DNA of 64,000 bases from DATFVA01 sp963839165 (GCA_963839165.1 CAWIUG010000005.1:1302001-1366000); one strand, 5' to 3'; positions 1 to 9,057 are shown, counted from the stretch's first letter. A program made the numbers and translations. The notes: a model not told the origin generated them from the letters alone.

Positions 1-1860
1 TGAAGCAGGATAGCTGATCTTAATATCTCTCAGCGTCCTTTCCGGTATATCGTAAGCGGCTGTTAATGCCCGAATATTTATTAAATAAACGTAGGTATAT
101 TCCTCATTTTCTGATGATGATGCTGCCAGATCAACCGGAGCTTCAATTTTTATCATGGGCTTAAATGATGTGAACCCTGTCAGCATCGAAAGAAATTCGC
201 CTCTTACTGAGGTCATCTTATCCATATTGCTGCCCGTTTTGAAATAATTGTTAAGCTCTTCCTTCATTGCTTCAGTATAATTTTTACCGGGATTATTTGT
301 CACAATTTTATAAGATTCAGAACCTGGTTTACTGAAATAATCCTTAAGCCAGGAAAGGCTGCTGCTGAGTGAAGCGGGATCAGGTATTTCACAATTCTCA
401 TTATATTGAGCGAAATCTCCTGTAATGATAAACTTTGTTCCGTTTTCGCTTAACCGTTTAATTGATGCCGCCTCATTATCACTAATACTTTTTACATCAG
501 GCAGTATTAAGATTTTCGGAGAGAGCTTATCAATATTCCTCGATGTTACGATCTGGACAGGCAGATGGGAATGGATCAATAAATTTACAATTCCCCGGTA
601 GCTGTTAATAAACTCTTCGCTGAAATAGTTTCTTGTTATATCAGAAAAGTAAACGCTTATAGGTTCTGCCTCAACCCTTGGCGAGTAGAAGACATCATTA
701 TATTCTGAAGCCCACTTGTAAACATCTGTCCTTGTTTTCATATCGTTGGTTGATGACATAACGTATCCCTTAACATCCCACATATTCGTTCCAGTAAGGA
801 GGTGGGAAGCAAAAAGATTTTTCATTGCATCCGAAGGCTCTACGTTTTTGTTGTCGTACCACGAATAGGTTAACATCCAGGAGGGATCACCGTCAGCAAA
901 GGCCCTGAACGTTCTCATTCCTATAATGAAATTATACCAGTCATAAGGCTCCCTGTCTGAAGCATAGTATTCACCTTCACTATACTCATGCGCAATTACA
1001 TCTACCACATCATACATCTGAAAAACATCGGCACCAACCCTGACTGCTTCCTCAGAAATGCCGGGATATATCTCCGCAATGGTTTTGCATTTAGGATTTA
1101 CAGCTTTAACGTTCTGATCAATTTCAGCCATAAAGTCAGTAAGAGTTTTCATCCTGAAGTTAATCCACTTAATAAATCCCTGGTCTTCATAGTTACCCGG
1201 ATCTATATCAGTTTTGGCATTCAGGCCGGTAAGTTTTTTAAATTCTGCAACCGTATAGTCATCAAAACTTGCCCAGGTATCTTCCCACCCCTCGAAGTGC
1301 GTCATCCAGTATGGAATGTCAACATAAATTCCGTCTATTCCCGTAGCAGCTATTTCACGTACTCTCTGCATATACGTTTTCCGCCATTCCGGGGCATAAG
1401 GACTGATCCATACATCCTCGTCTCCTTCAACAATCCAGAATGCATCTTCTGCTCCGAATACTGCGGGCCGGCCGTTTATATCTCTCTGCACCCAGTCGGG
1501 ATGATCCTTGAAGAAAGTATGCTCCTTGTTATCGGCATTCGCGGTGATGCACTCAAGTCCCGCTATATAAACGAAGGTGTGGTTATTTATTTTATGGGCC
1601 TCTTCAGTCACCTTTCTTATTGCCTCAAGTTTCTCAGAGGGATCAAGAAAACTTTCGTACCTCCCTGTTATATCGTTGTCTACTTCAATCCCGTAAACGA
1701 AACTGTCATTTGCCTTTTTGATGATGCTGTCTACTTCGGAATAAGAAAGAGGATTGCCGCAGATCCTTACTTTGTGCGTCCAGTCCTGCTGTGGATAAAT
1801 ATTAATAGCCGAGGCAGCTATCAGAATGGGAATAAAAATGCTAAAAGTAAAAAACTTCAT
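1..1860 (-). CDS. Putative secreted glycoside hydrolase (TIM-barrel, GHL6/GH42-like), 3' end outside window
   Basis: The frame is open from an ATG at 1860 to the window edge (620 codons), so the C-terminus is missing. The first ~20 residues are a hydrophobic signal peptide (MKFFTFSIFIPILIAAS). The next ~380 residues look like a glycosidase (beta/alpha)8 barrel, with GIDGIYVDIPYW placing a candidate catalytic Asp at D181. From about residue 410 a segment reading LSPKILILPDV and later NGTKFIITGDF resembles the GH42-type trimerisation (amidotransferase-like) domain that follows such barrels. This order suggests the hypothetical glycosyl hydrolase 6 / beta-galactosidase-like group; the exact family and substrate are inference. 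Its start overlaps the aldolase stop as ATGA, so it is the last visible gene of the amino-sugar operon and probably releases the sugar in the periplasm or outside the cell. Confidence 0.6.
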   Translation of the reverse strand, partial: MKFFTFSIFIPILIAASAINIYPQQDWTHKVRICGNPLSYSEVDSIIKKANDSFVYGIEVDNDITGRYESFLDPSEKLEAIRKVTEEAHKINNHTFVYIAGLECITANADNKEHTFFKDHPDWVQRDINGRPAVFGAEDAFWIVEGDEDVWISPYAPEWRKTYMQRVREIAATGIDGIYVDIPYWMTHFEGWEDTWASFDDYTVAEFKKLTGLNAKTDIDPGNYEDQGFIKWINFRMKTLTDFMAEIDQNVKAVNPKCKTIAEIYPGISEEAVRVGADVFQMYDVVDVIAHEYSEGEYYASDREPYDWYNFIIGMRTFRAFADGDPSWMLTYSWYDNKNVEPSDAMKNLFASHLLTGTNMWDVKGYVMSSTNDMKTRTDVYKWASEYNDVFYSPRVEAEPISVYFSDITRNYFSEEFINSYRGIVNLLIHSHLPVQIVTSRNIDKLSPKILILPDVKSISDNEAASIKRLSENGTKFIITGDFAQYNENCEIPDPASLSSSLSWLKDYFSKPGSESYKIVTNNPGKNYTEAMKEELNNYFKTGSNMDKMTSVRGEFLSMLTGFTSFKPMIKIEAPVDLAASSSENEEYTYVYLINIRALTAAYDIPERTLRDIKISYPAS

Positions 1861-2699
1861 AGGCTTATGCTTTTCTTTTTGGTATTACTGACTATTTCCA
1901 TTTTATGCTTAATCATTGCCTTAACTTCGTCTATAGCTGAAGGAAATACGTTTCTAAGATCTATATCATCTGACTTCGAGAGTACCTCTTTCAGTGATTT
2001 CATAAAAAGGTTTTTGGTTTCTGTAGCAACGTTAATCTTTGAAATACCGGCGCCCGCAGCCTCCTGAAGCTGATCATCAGGAATGCCTGAGGCGCCGTGT
2101 AGAACAAGGAGAGCGTAAGTGAGTTTCTTTATTTCAGTAATTCTTTGAATATCGAGTTCAGGTCTGCCTGTATAAAACCCATGTTTTGAACCTACGGCAA
2201 CAGCCAGTGAGCTTACCCCCGTTTCTTCCACAAAATGCTTTGCCTCTGAAGGATTTGTAAATTTGCTGCGGTCAAGATCAATACCCGGTTTGGGAACATA
2301 TCCGAGTTCAGCCTCAACATTTACCTTGTAAGGTTCAGCCAGTTTCACGGCTTTACGGGTCAATATTATATTCTCCTCAAAATCTTTATCGCTCGCATCG
2401 AACATAATTGAATCAAATCCCTCATCCAGACATTGTCTGATCAATTCAAAATCAGAGCAATGATCCAGGTGAAGCCACGACTGAATTTTTTCTTCTGCTA
2501 AAACAGTTCGGGCAATGGCAGAAGCGGTTTTCAAACCCATATAGTTTATGGAAGCTGGCGTAAGCTGTAGAATCACCGGGCAACCTGTCTCGGCAGCCGC
2601 CTGAGTAATAGCTTTGCAGGTTTCCAGGTTATAAAAATTCGCTGCAAGCAGAGCTTTTTTATTATCCTGAACTTCTTTTAGCTTTTCTACTAATTTCAA
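1857..2699 (-). CDS. gatY: Class II tagatose/fructose-1,6-bisphosphate aldolase (GatY/KbaY type)
   Basis: A zinc-dependent class II aldolase of 280 residues, normal length for GatY/KbaY. Visible family signatures are HLDH at 77-80 (catalytic Asp79, zinc His80), ELGYV at 131-135, KHGFY with zinc ligand His173, HGASGIP with zinc ligand His201, and KINVATE at 221-227 in the phosphate-binding region. It should split tagatose-1,6-bisphosphate into DHAP and glyceraldehyde-3-phosphate, and it lies in one operon with its partner subunit GatZ. The start codon is TTG, sharing TTGA with the stop of the upstream kinase, so translation is probably coupled. Fructose-bisphosphate activity cannot be excluded from sequence alone, but the gatZ and agaS neighbours favour tagatose. 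Confidence 0.85.
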   Translation of the reverse strand: MKLVEKLKEVQDNKKALLAANFYNLETCKAITQAAAETGCPVILQLTPASINYMGLKTASAIARTVLAEEKIQSWLHLDHCSDFELIRQCLDEGFDSIMFDASDKDFEENIILTRKAVKLAEPYKVNVEAELGYVPKPGIDLDRSKFTNPSEAKHFVEETGVSSLAVAVGSKHGFYTGRPELDIQRITEIKKLTYALLVLHGASGIPDDQLQEAAGAGISKINVATETKNLFMKSLKEVLSKSDDIDLRNVFPSAIDEVKAMIKHKMEIVSNTKKKSISL

Positions 2700-3646
2700 A
2701 TCTTATATCCGAATTTTTCTTTACCGATATTCACTACCTGATCGTAACTTTCAAAAGCTGTGGTTCCGCCGGCTGCAGTAGTGTTAACCGCGCCTGTCAG
2801 ATTAGCAAATTCCTGGCACTCATCAACCTTACAGCCGTTTATAAATTTGAAGATGAAACCTGCATTGAAACTATCGCCAGCACCGATGGCATCAACTACA
2901 TTATTATTATAGAATGACTGTTTGAAAACGCTTTTATGATTCGATGCCGCTATTGAACCTTTACTGCCGAGTTTCACAACAACCAGGTTTCCGTCGCAGG
3001 TGAGTTTCTTAATTGCATTCTCGAGAACTTTTTCCTGCGTGAGCAATAATGCTTCCTGTTCATTTGGAAGGAATACGTCCACATAAGGAAGTATCTCCTT
3101 GTAGTTAAAATTCCATTTTTCTGCGGGGTCCCATTGCATATCCAGCGAGGTAGTAAGCCCGTTATCTTTTGCAGTCTTAAAAAGTGATAATAATCCTGAT
3201 TGTATTCCCGGCTGCAGAAAATAAGAGGAAAAGTGCATATGTCTGGCCGTCTTTATTACACTCTCATCCAGGTCGTCTATAGTAAGGTCTTCCATAGCCC
3301 CCGGATAGGTAACCATCGCACGGTCTTCAGAATAGTTCAGCACAATGGTGGCTCCTGTATTCAGTTTACTGCTTGCAATTATGAAGTCTGTATTAACTTT
3401 TTTAGCCTCAAGGCTCTCCTTCACCAGTGTACCGAAGGCATCGCGGCCTATCTTTCCGGCAAAGGCGGTTTTTGCACCCAGGCTGCTCAGGTTGCTGGCG
3501 AAAATTGCCGAAGAACTCCCGAGCGTCAGTGTCATCTGCCTGGCAATTTTTTCTTTTCCCATCTCCGGAAATGAATCGATTGTATTAAGAATTAAATCGA
3601 CGTTTAATTCACCAACAACAAGAACATCAAACTGTTTGTTTTTCAT
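2696..3646 (-). CDS. PfkB/ribokinase-family sugar kinase, probable tagatose-6-phosphate kinase
   Basis: 316 residues with the PfkB fold: an N-terminal GELNVDL strand, the LGSSSAIFASNLSSLGA substrate-binding stretch near 42-58, an NEQE motif (N195-E198) that binds Mg-phosphate, and the C-terminal signature GAGDSFNAGF at 255-264 with catalytic Asp258. Between agaS/gatZ and gatY the expected substrate is tagatose-6-phosphate, giving the bisphosphate split by GatYZ. PfkB substrates are hard to call from sequence, so phosphorylation of a free sugar remains possible. The reading frame overlaps the end of the upstream transporter gene by 20 bases and touches gatY through TTGA. Confidence 0.8.
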   Translation of the reverse strand: MKNKQFDVLVVGELNVDLILNTIDSFPEMGKEKIARQMTLTLGSSSAIFASNLSSLGAKTAFAGKIGRDAFGTLVKESLEAKKVNTDFIIASSKLNTGATIVLNYSEDRAMVTYPGAMEDLTIDDLDESVIKTARHMHFSSYFLQPGIQSGLLSLFKTAKDNGLTTSLDMQWDPAEKWNFNYKEILPYVDVFLPNEQEALLLTQEKVLENAIKKLTCDGNLVVVKLGSKGSIAASNHKSVFKQSFYNNNVVDAIGAGDSFNAGFIFKFINGCKVDECQEFANLTGAVNTTAAGGTTAFESYDQVVNIGKEKFGYKI

Positions 3647-4556
3647 TTGCCTTTTCCGAGCTCATTTCTGTTTCAGTTTCTTCCGGATTATCTTCAATCG
3701 CCATCATAAAGATTGAGATCAGTGCAAGTACCATTCCTGTTATAATAAGCGGGTGAGGGATCACCTGGTATATGATCAGTGAAATTATAATAGTAATAAC
3801 CGGGGCAACTGCATTAGTCATTGGACTCACTATAATAGCTTTCCCATACCTGAATGCGTAAACAATCATCAAAGCACCTACAGAGTTTAATACCTGAATC
3901 AGCGCTGCCAGGTACGGGCCTTTGAATCCCCAGTTAATTTGTTGCGTGAAGTCTGTCATCAGCAGTGCTATTGGAATCAATAGTAATCCCGTTACCATCA
4001 TATAAAAGAATATACTCTCCGCCTTCATTGTCTGATTCGCGAACCTCATTATATACGCCTGAATTCCCCAGGCGAAGAAAACAACCAGAGCAAGTATAAC
4101 CCACAAGTATCCGGAGCTGTTGACATCATTCGGCGGCTGGTACGACAAAAATATTATAGCGATCAGAGCAAGTACAATTCCTATCCAGCCTTTTCTCGAG
4201 GCCCTTTCTTTCAGGAATACATACGATAAAACGATTGTTATTACGGGTGACAGTGAGATGAAAGGAAAAACAAGATAAGCGGGACCGGTCCTCAGGGCCT
4301 GGAATAAAACAAGCTGTCCCCCTGCCCCGGTAAAACCAATTACGCATCCGAGAAAAATAGATTTCTTATCAGTCTCCAGTTTCCAATTAATAATTTTCAA
4401 TGCAACTAATGCAGGAGGGATCATCGTTAATGCCCAGACAGCATAACCCAGGGTAGCGGGAAAACCGGCTTTCTCAGGAATTTCAATAAGCGCTCCCCAG
4501 ATTCCCCAGAATAGGGTTGTAATAATAGCATACAGCAGCCATGGACGAACTTTCAA
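3627..4556 (-). CDS. EamA/DMT-family membrane transporter, likely sugar permease
   Basis: About 309 residues with some ten hydrophobic segments in two EamA halves: repeat 1 starts at WLLYAIITTLFWGIWG and repeat 2 at YLWVILALVVFFAWGIQAY. A charged, glutamate-rich cytoplasmic tail follows. I place the start at a TTG at 4556, one base after the gatZ stop, because a GGGAGG ribosome site inside the end of gatZ is five bases upstream; a GTG at 4598 and an ATG at 4577 in the same frame lack one. In other aga systems this role is played by PTS permeases, so here uptake seems to be ion-coupled or facilitated. The substrate is inferred from context. Confidence 0.75.
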   Translation of the reverse strand: MKVRPWLLYAIITTLFWGIWGALIEIPEKAGFPATLGYAVWALTMIPPALVALKIINWKLETDKKSIFLGCVIGFTGAGGQLVLFQALRTGPAYLVFPFISLSPVITIVLSYVFLKERASRKGWIGIVLALIAIIFLSYQPPNDVNSSGYLWVILALVVFFAWGIQAYIMRFANQTMKAESIFFYMMVTGLLLIPIALLMTDFTQQINWGFKGPYLAALIQVLNSVGALMIVYAFRYGKAIIVSPMTNAVAPVITIIISLIIYQVIPHPLIITGMVLALISIFMMAIEDNPEETETEMSSEKANEKQTV

Positions 4557-4557
4557 T

Positions 4558-5871
4558 TTAGCCTCCCTTTGTTGCATAATGATAAATATCAAGCACACCT
4601 GAGATCCTGTGAAGGATTAATTCATCAGGACTATCACTTATAATTCCTTCCCTCACCGCAGTGTATTCCTCAGGCAGATACTGGCTTAAGAGAGTATGAG
4701 GAATATTATTTTCGGAAAGATTCCTTATCAACCTGTTTAATGATTCACTTACAGTCTTATCCGACCAGTAATATCTTATTCTGTCACTGTAGCTGAATTT
4801 TCTTTTCAGTCTGTTTTCACTCTCATCGGAGGAATAATATTTTTCCCAGTACTTCGGAAATTCCAGCATTCTCCTGTCTGTTACTTCAATCAAATTGGAT
4901 AAGGTGATGCCTTTCTTTCCTGTAAGGAATTCTTCTTCTATAAGAGCGAGTGCAAAAACGGCCTCCCTGAACTTGTACGTAAGCCAGGGTCCGACCTTAA
5001 GAATAGCGAAATGATCTTCAACCATATGCCTCAGCGATTCTTTTTTCTGGTAATCGGTTGAGTGAGCTTCATAAACAAAAGAGGAGCTGTTTTCTATGAA
5101 TTCGGCAAGGTCTTTGCTTTTTGTCCTGTCATAATCATAAACTTCTGTATCGCCGAACTCTACACCCGGCTGCACTACTACTCCCACAATCCTTTCCCAC
5201 GCATCATTAAGATTATATTTTTGAAATTCTTTTTTGGTAAGATTTATTGTCTCCTCTACACCCTCAACCGGAGTAATATGCACTTCCTCGTCTTGTCCTC
5301 TGGCTCCACCAGGAGGAGGAACGTCAGTGCCGATTATGTAAACCGGAGGGGCTTCATTCTCTCCTAATCCATCGAAAGCTTCTTCGGCAGCCCTGCATAG
5401 AATCGCTGACCGTTCAGCTATAATAGCAGGATCCAGGGGTTTATTTCTGTCACCATCATCAGCACACTTCATGCTGGCATCCAGGTGAATTTTACAAAAC
5501 CCTGCTTTAATATAAGAAGAAATCTGTTCCTGTGCTTTGCGTAAAGCCGAATCTGATTTATCATTCTGCCACCTGTTGGGACCAAGATGATCACCCCCCA
5601 GAATGAGGTTTTCTGAAGGAAAATTCAGTTTTCGGGCTGTCTGGCATACTGATAATTTAAAAAGTGCTGGTGTTAACCCCGTATACCCGCCATACTGATC
5701 TACCTGATTTGAGGTTGCTTCTATAAGCAGGAGGTTGTCATTTTTCTTTGCATGCTGAATTGCTGCTTCTATAACATAGGAATTGGCCGAACATACTGAA
5801 GTAATACCGGTTCTCTGTCCGGATTTGTGGGCGCGGATTACCTGTGATATTTTATTTTCCAGAGCTATCAC
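4558..5871 (-). CDS. gatZ: D-tagatose-1,6-bisphosphate aldolase, GatZ/KbaZ subunit
   Basis: 437 residues, the normal size for GatZ/KbaZ. Family features include SVCSANSYVIEAAIQHA near the N-terminus, LGGDHLGPNRWQ near 90-102, HLDASMKCADD near 130, YIIGTDVPPPGG near 180, and EAHSTDYQ near 268. GatZ is a non-catalytic or chaperone-like partner that stabilises and is needed for full activity of the class II aldolase GatY. It begins with GTG, whose first G is the last base of the agaS stop (TAGTG), so it is translationally coupled to agaS. A later gene in the same operon is gatY, giving both subunits. Confidence 0.9.
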   Translation of the reverse strand: MIALENKISQVIRAHKSGQRTGITSVCSANSYVIEAAIQHAKKNDNLLLIEATSNQVDQYGGYTGLTPALFKLSVCQTARKLNFPSENLILGGDHLGPNRWQNDKSDSALRKAQEQISSYIKAGFCKIHLDASMKCADDGDRNKPLDPAIIAERSAILCRAAEEAFDGLGENEAPPVYIIGTDVPPPGGARGQDEEVHITPVEGVEETINLTKKEFQKYNLNDAWERIVGVVVQPGVEFGDTEVYDYDRTKSKDLAEFIENSSSFVYEAHSTDYQKKESLRHMVEDHFAILKVGPWLTYKFREAVFALALIEEEFLTGKKGITLSNLIEVTDRRMLEFPKYWEKYYSSDESENRLKRKFSYSDRIRYYWSDKTVSESLNRLIRNLSENNIPHTLLSQYLPEEYTAVREGIISDSPDELILHRISGVLDIYHYATKGG

Positions 5872-7037
5872 TATTTGCCATTGGTATATGGATAAATATT
5901 TACTCCCTGCACAACCCGGTGTATCATCCCTGATTCAGAGGGTGAGTCGGGATCAAGTCCAAGGTCCAGAGATTTATATAATCCCAGTAACTGAGCTGTT
6001 AAAACAGCAGCCACAGAAAGAAAATCTTCGTGAATATGTTTACTGTCATCAGATAGAACAATCTTCAAATCCAGATTCGCCGGGAATGAATCATCTTCCA
6101 TTACCCCGATGGAACAGAGAGGTCTGCGCGTTCCCTCGATTGCTTCAACCAGATCCTTCTCATAGAGACCGGCATAGGGGTTATTTGAAAAGAGGTATAC
6201 TATCAAGGTTTTTTCATCAAGAACGGCCTTGGGTCCATGACGAAATCCCATAAAAGAATCATGCTTGCAGATAATTTTACCGTCGGTCAATTCCTGCAGC
6301 TTGAGTTGTGATTCCCTGGCAATTCCTTTCAGCATGCCTGATCCCAGGAATACAGCCCGCTTAAAGTCGAAAGACGCTGTTTTACGTAGTTCTTCGGAAT
6401 ATACGTTTAAGATCTTGTTTCCATATTGATTTAGTAACGCCAGTTGTTCATCCAGGTCAGTGTTACTATGATTTATTCTGGATATCAACAATCCCGCCAG
6501 CAGCATTGATGTGAAACTTGCGGTCATAGCCAGTCCCCTGTCATTAGCTTCCGGCGGAAGCACGAATATGAATTTGTTCCTGGATCTTACAGATTCTAAT
6601 AATTTACTCTCATTATTACAAGTAATGATGAGATGAGAAACGCTCTGCGATAACTCTTCAGCCACAACGATCGCCTGTGCGCTTTCGGGACTATTTCCCG
6701 AGCGGGCAAAGGATATCAACAAATACTTACTTTGCTTATTGAAAAATAATTCCGGATGGGTAACGAGATCGGTTGTAGCAACAGCGCTGACAGGATTGTT
6801 GAACCTGCTGCTGTAAGCACCGAGAAGTACCTCGCCAATAAATGCGCTTGAACCTGCCCCGGTTAATATTATTCTTATGTCGTTATCATTAAGTAAGTCG
6901 CTAAGATATGTTTTGAGCTGGTCTTTGATCGAACGGTATTCACTGTAGAGTTTTACCCAGAGTTCCGGCTGACTGGCAATTTCTGATTCTGTGTAGGAAT
7001 CGCTTACCATACCAAAACTTTTATTAAATACTTCCAT
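5871..7037 (-). CDS. agaS: AgaS: SIS-domain galactosamine-6-phosphate deaminase/isomerase
   Basis: 388 residues with two SIS domains. The first carries LTGAGSSAFIGEVL (59-71) and SFARSGNSPES (109-119), the phosphosugar-binding serine loops. The second has FLGSGMLKGIARES and the HDSFMGFRHGPKAVL stretch typical of AgaS. The enzyme is expected to convert galactosamine-6-phosphate to tagatose-6-phosphate plus ammonia, feeding the kinase and GatYZ downstream. It is the first gene of the operon, with an ATG at 7037 facing the regulator gene across a 150-base promoter region. No GalNAc-6-phosphate deacetylase (AgaA/NagA) or GalNAc kinase is seen in the window; these must lie elsewhere or the imported substrate is free amine. 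Confidence 0.88.
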   Translation of the reverse strand: MEVFNKSFGMVSDSYTESEIASQPELWVKLYSEYRSIKDQLKTYLSDLLNDNDIRIILTGAGSSAFIGEVLLGAYSSRFNNPVSAVATTDLVTHPELFFNKQSKYLLISFARSGNSPESAQAIVVAEELSQSVSHLIITCNNESKLLESVRSRNKFIFVLPPEANDRGLAMTASFTSMLLAGLLISRINHSNTDLDEQLALLNQYGNKILNVYSEELRKTASFDFKRAVFLGSGMLKGIARESQLKLQELTDGKIICKHDSFMGFRHGPKAVLDEKTLIVYLFSNNPYAGLYEKDLVEAIEGTRRPLCSIGVMEDDSFPANLDLKIVLSDDSKHIHEDFLSVAAVLTAQLLGLYKSLDLGLDPDSPSESGMIHRVVQGVNIYPYTNGK

Positions 7038-7190
7038 TAGGGTTACGAAACCTTATTATTTATTTACAAAACCTTTCCTTGCGTATTTACAATTTTTATT
7101 ATTATTAATCAAGATTTCGTTTCCTTTTTTTTAACTATTTTTTATTTTTCGAAAGCTTTGTTTGTATTTTTTATTTTAAAGGTGTGTTTT
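7038..7190. promoter_or_regulatory. Divergent agaS/agaR promoter region with TTTCG operator-like elements
   Basis: This AT-rich gap separates the divergent operon and its DeoR-type regulator. TTTCGTTTCCTTTTTTTT lies at 7115-7132, close to the TTTC-R-TTT-Y-R-TTT pattern described for E. coli AgaR sites. A second TTTCGT is read on the minus strand within GGTTACGAAACC (7041-7052), and a third TTTCG lies near 7146-7150. Operators on both sides of the gap would fit a repressor that controls both promoters. The match to the AgaR consensus is from memory and the binding role is inference. Confidence 0.45.
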
Positions 7191-7949
7191 ATGTCAACGA
7201 TGGACCGCCGTGTCCAGATCCTCGATATGATCAATAAAGAGGGTCAGGTTTCTGTAAACCAGCTCAGCAAGATTTTTAATGTTAGTGAAGTCACCATCAG
7301 GAATGATCTATCCCATCTCGAAAAGAAGAGCCTTTTGATTAAAACAAGAGGCGGAGGATTGAAAACCCAGAGTGTGGGCATAGATCAGAAACTGAATGAG
7401 AAGGCTCAGATAAATTCCAGAGAAAAAGTCGCCATTGGTAAGAAGGCAGCTGAATTAATAAAAGATAATGATACAATTATTATTGATTCGGGAACGACTA
7501 CGGTTGAAATCGCGAAACATATAAATGGTATTAATAACTTAACCGTAATAACAAACGCCTTGAATATAGCTGGTCAGCTTATAAGAGAAGAAATAAAAGT
7601 CATCCTGCTGGGAGGCATATTAAGAACATCCTCCCTCTCTTTAATAGGACCGATAGGTGAGAGTAATATGAGGAATTTCCATTGCGATAAATGTTTTTTG
7701 GGAGTTGATGGAATTGATTCTCAGTCCGGAATTTTTACTCCTAATCTTGAAGAGGCAAATTTGAACAGGCTGATGATTGAGGCTTCAAATGAAGTAATTG
7801 TTGTAACCGACTCGAGTAAATTTAACAGAAAAAGTTTCGTTCATATAGCCCCTATTACAAAAGTAGATATTATCATTACCGATTCCAACTTACCTGAAGA
7901 AGAATTCAGGAACTTACAAAATAAAGGTATCAAAGTGATACTGGTTTAA
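7191..7949 (+). CDS. agaR: DeoR-family transcriptional repressor of the aga operon (AgaR-like)
   Basis: About 252 residues. The N-terminal helix-turn-helix reads SVNQLSKIFNVSEVTIRNDLSHLE, followed by the KTRGGG hinge; the C-terminal DeoR sugar-phosphate sensor domain contains IIDSGTTTVEIAKHI and the CFLGVDGID motif. I use the ATG at 7191, preceded by AAAGG eight bases upstream, rather than a TTG at 7158 that would add an unlikely hydrophobic leader. DeoR proteins of this group sense a phosphosugar intermediate; the divergent position to agaS makes tagatose- or galactosamine-6-phosphate the likely ligand (inference). Confidence 0.88.
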   Translation: MSTMDRRVQILDMINKEGQVSVNQLSKIFNVSEVTIRNDLSHLEKKSLLIKTRGGGLKTQSVGIDQKLNEKAQINSREKVAIGKKAAELIKDNDTIIIDSGTTTVEIAKHINGINNLTVITNALNIAGQLIREEIKVILLGGILRTSSLSLIGPIGESNMRNFHCDKCFLGVDGIDSQSGIFTPNLEEANLNRLMIEASNEVIVVTDSSKFNRKSFVHIAPITKVDIIITDSNLPEEEFRNLQNKGIKVILV

Positions 7950-7962
7950 ACAACTAATTTTA

Positions 7963-9057
7963 ATGGAATATAGAATTATGATTACACTTAGAAGTACGTT
8001 ACCGATTATTTCTCTTATATTGCTCTGCTCGTTTACACTGCCGGCGCAGACGAGTCCTGAAAATCTGCTGCTTAAAGATTTCAGGCCCAAAAGTATTTAC
8101 AACATCCCGGTCACTAAAATCCCTAAAGCGAAATTTCCCGTATTTGATGCTCATTCCCATCCTTATGCGGCGAGTGAAGAAGAGCTTGATTTATGGGTTA
8201 AGAATATGGATGAAGCGGGGATAACTAAAACTATTCTCCTTACCTATGCGCATGGAAGTCAGTTCGATTCGCTGCTGAACTTTTATTCAAAATATCCCGA
8301 CAGGTTCGAACTCTGGTGCGGCTTCGACTATACAGGTTATGATAAGCCGGGATATGGTCCCGCTGCAGTAGAAGAACTGGTAAGGTGTTTCAATAAAGGC
8401 GCGAAAGGTGTTGGCGAGCTTGGAGATAAAGGCAAAGGACTCATGTATTGTACCCCTAATGCCCCTGGAATGCATATAGATGATCCAAGGCTTGATCCTT
8501 TACTTGAAAAATGTGCAGAGCTGGGAATGCCGATCAATATCCATGTTGGAGAGCCTCAATGGTTTTATGAAAAAATGGATTCTACAAATGACGGATTAAT
8601 GAACGCATATACCTGGAGACTAGATAACCAGGAAGGTATTTTGAACCTCGATCAGGTTCTGGGAACTCTTGAAAATGCAGTTAAGAAACATACCAAAACC
8701 CTGTTCATTGCATGTCACTTAGCAAACCAGAATACCGATCTGGCAAAATTGGGAAGGCTGTTGGATCTGTACCCGAACCTTTATTCAGATATCAGCGCGC
8801 GGTACTCAGAAAATGCTCCTGTTCCGAGATATACAAAAGCATTTATAGAGAAGTACCAGGACCGGCTTTTGTACGGAACAGATATGGGATTTGAGAAGAG
8901 TATGTATGAAACTACCTTCAGGATACTTGAATCGAATGATGAGCATTTTTATAACATCGAACTTTTCGGTTATCACTGGGCCCTTTATGGCTTTGGTTTA
9001 TCCGACGGAACACTTAAAAAACTGTACTCCCTGAATTCCGAAAAGATTCTGCATTAA
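7963..9057 (+). CDS. Secreted metal-dependent amidohydrolase (amidohydrolase_2/TIM-barrel)
   Basis: 364 residues with a signal peptide (IISLILLCSFTLPAQT), so it acts in the periplasm or outside. Metal-site motifs of the amidohydrolase superfamily are visible: FDAHSHP (HxH) near 59, NIHVGEP near 193, ACHLAN near 249, and YGTDMG near 304 with the terminal metal/catalytic Asp. It starts 13 bases after the regulator stop and may be cotranscribed. An alternative ATG at 7978 would give a tighter signal peptide. Family members include decarboxylases, lactonases and deacylases; the substrate is unknown, and I would not call it NagA, which is cytoplasmic and of different motif layout. Confidence 0.75.
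   Translation: MEYRIMITLRSTLPIISLILLCSFTLPAQTSPENLLLKDFRPKSIYNIPVTKIPKAKFPVFDAHSHPYAASEEELDLWVKNMDEAGITKTILLTYAHGSQFDSLLNFYSKYPDRFELWCGFDYTGYDKPGYGPAAVEELVRCFNKGAKGVGELGDKGKGLMYCTPNAPGMHIDDPRLDPLLEKCAELGMPINIHVGEPQWFYEKMDSTNDGLMNAYTWRLDNQEGILNLDQVLGTLENAVKKHTKTLFIACHLANQNTDLAKLGRLLDLYPNLYSDISARYSENAPVPRYTKAFIEKYQDRLLYGTDMGFEKSMYETTFRILESNDEHFYNIELFGYHWALYGFGLSDGTLKKLYSLNSEKILH

Noticed and set aside
988..2067. Long plus-strand frame of about 359 codons
   Set aside because: It lies antisense to the glycosidase and the aldolase, both with strong family motifs, and its product has no domain or codon pattern of its own.
7963..9057. N-acetylgalactosamine-6-phosphate deacetylase to complete the aga pathway
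   Set aside because: It has a signal peptide and amidohydrolase_2 motifs; NagA/AgaA enzymes are cytoplasmic with a different layout.
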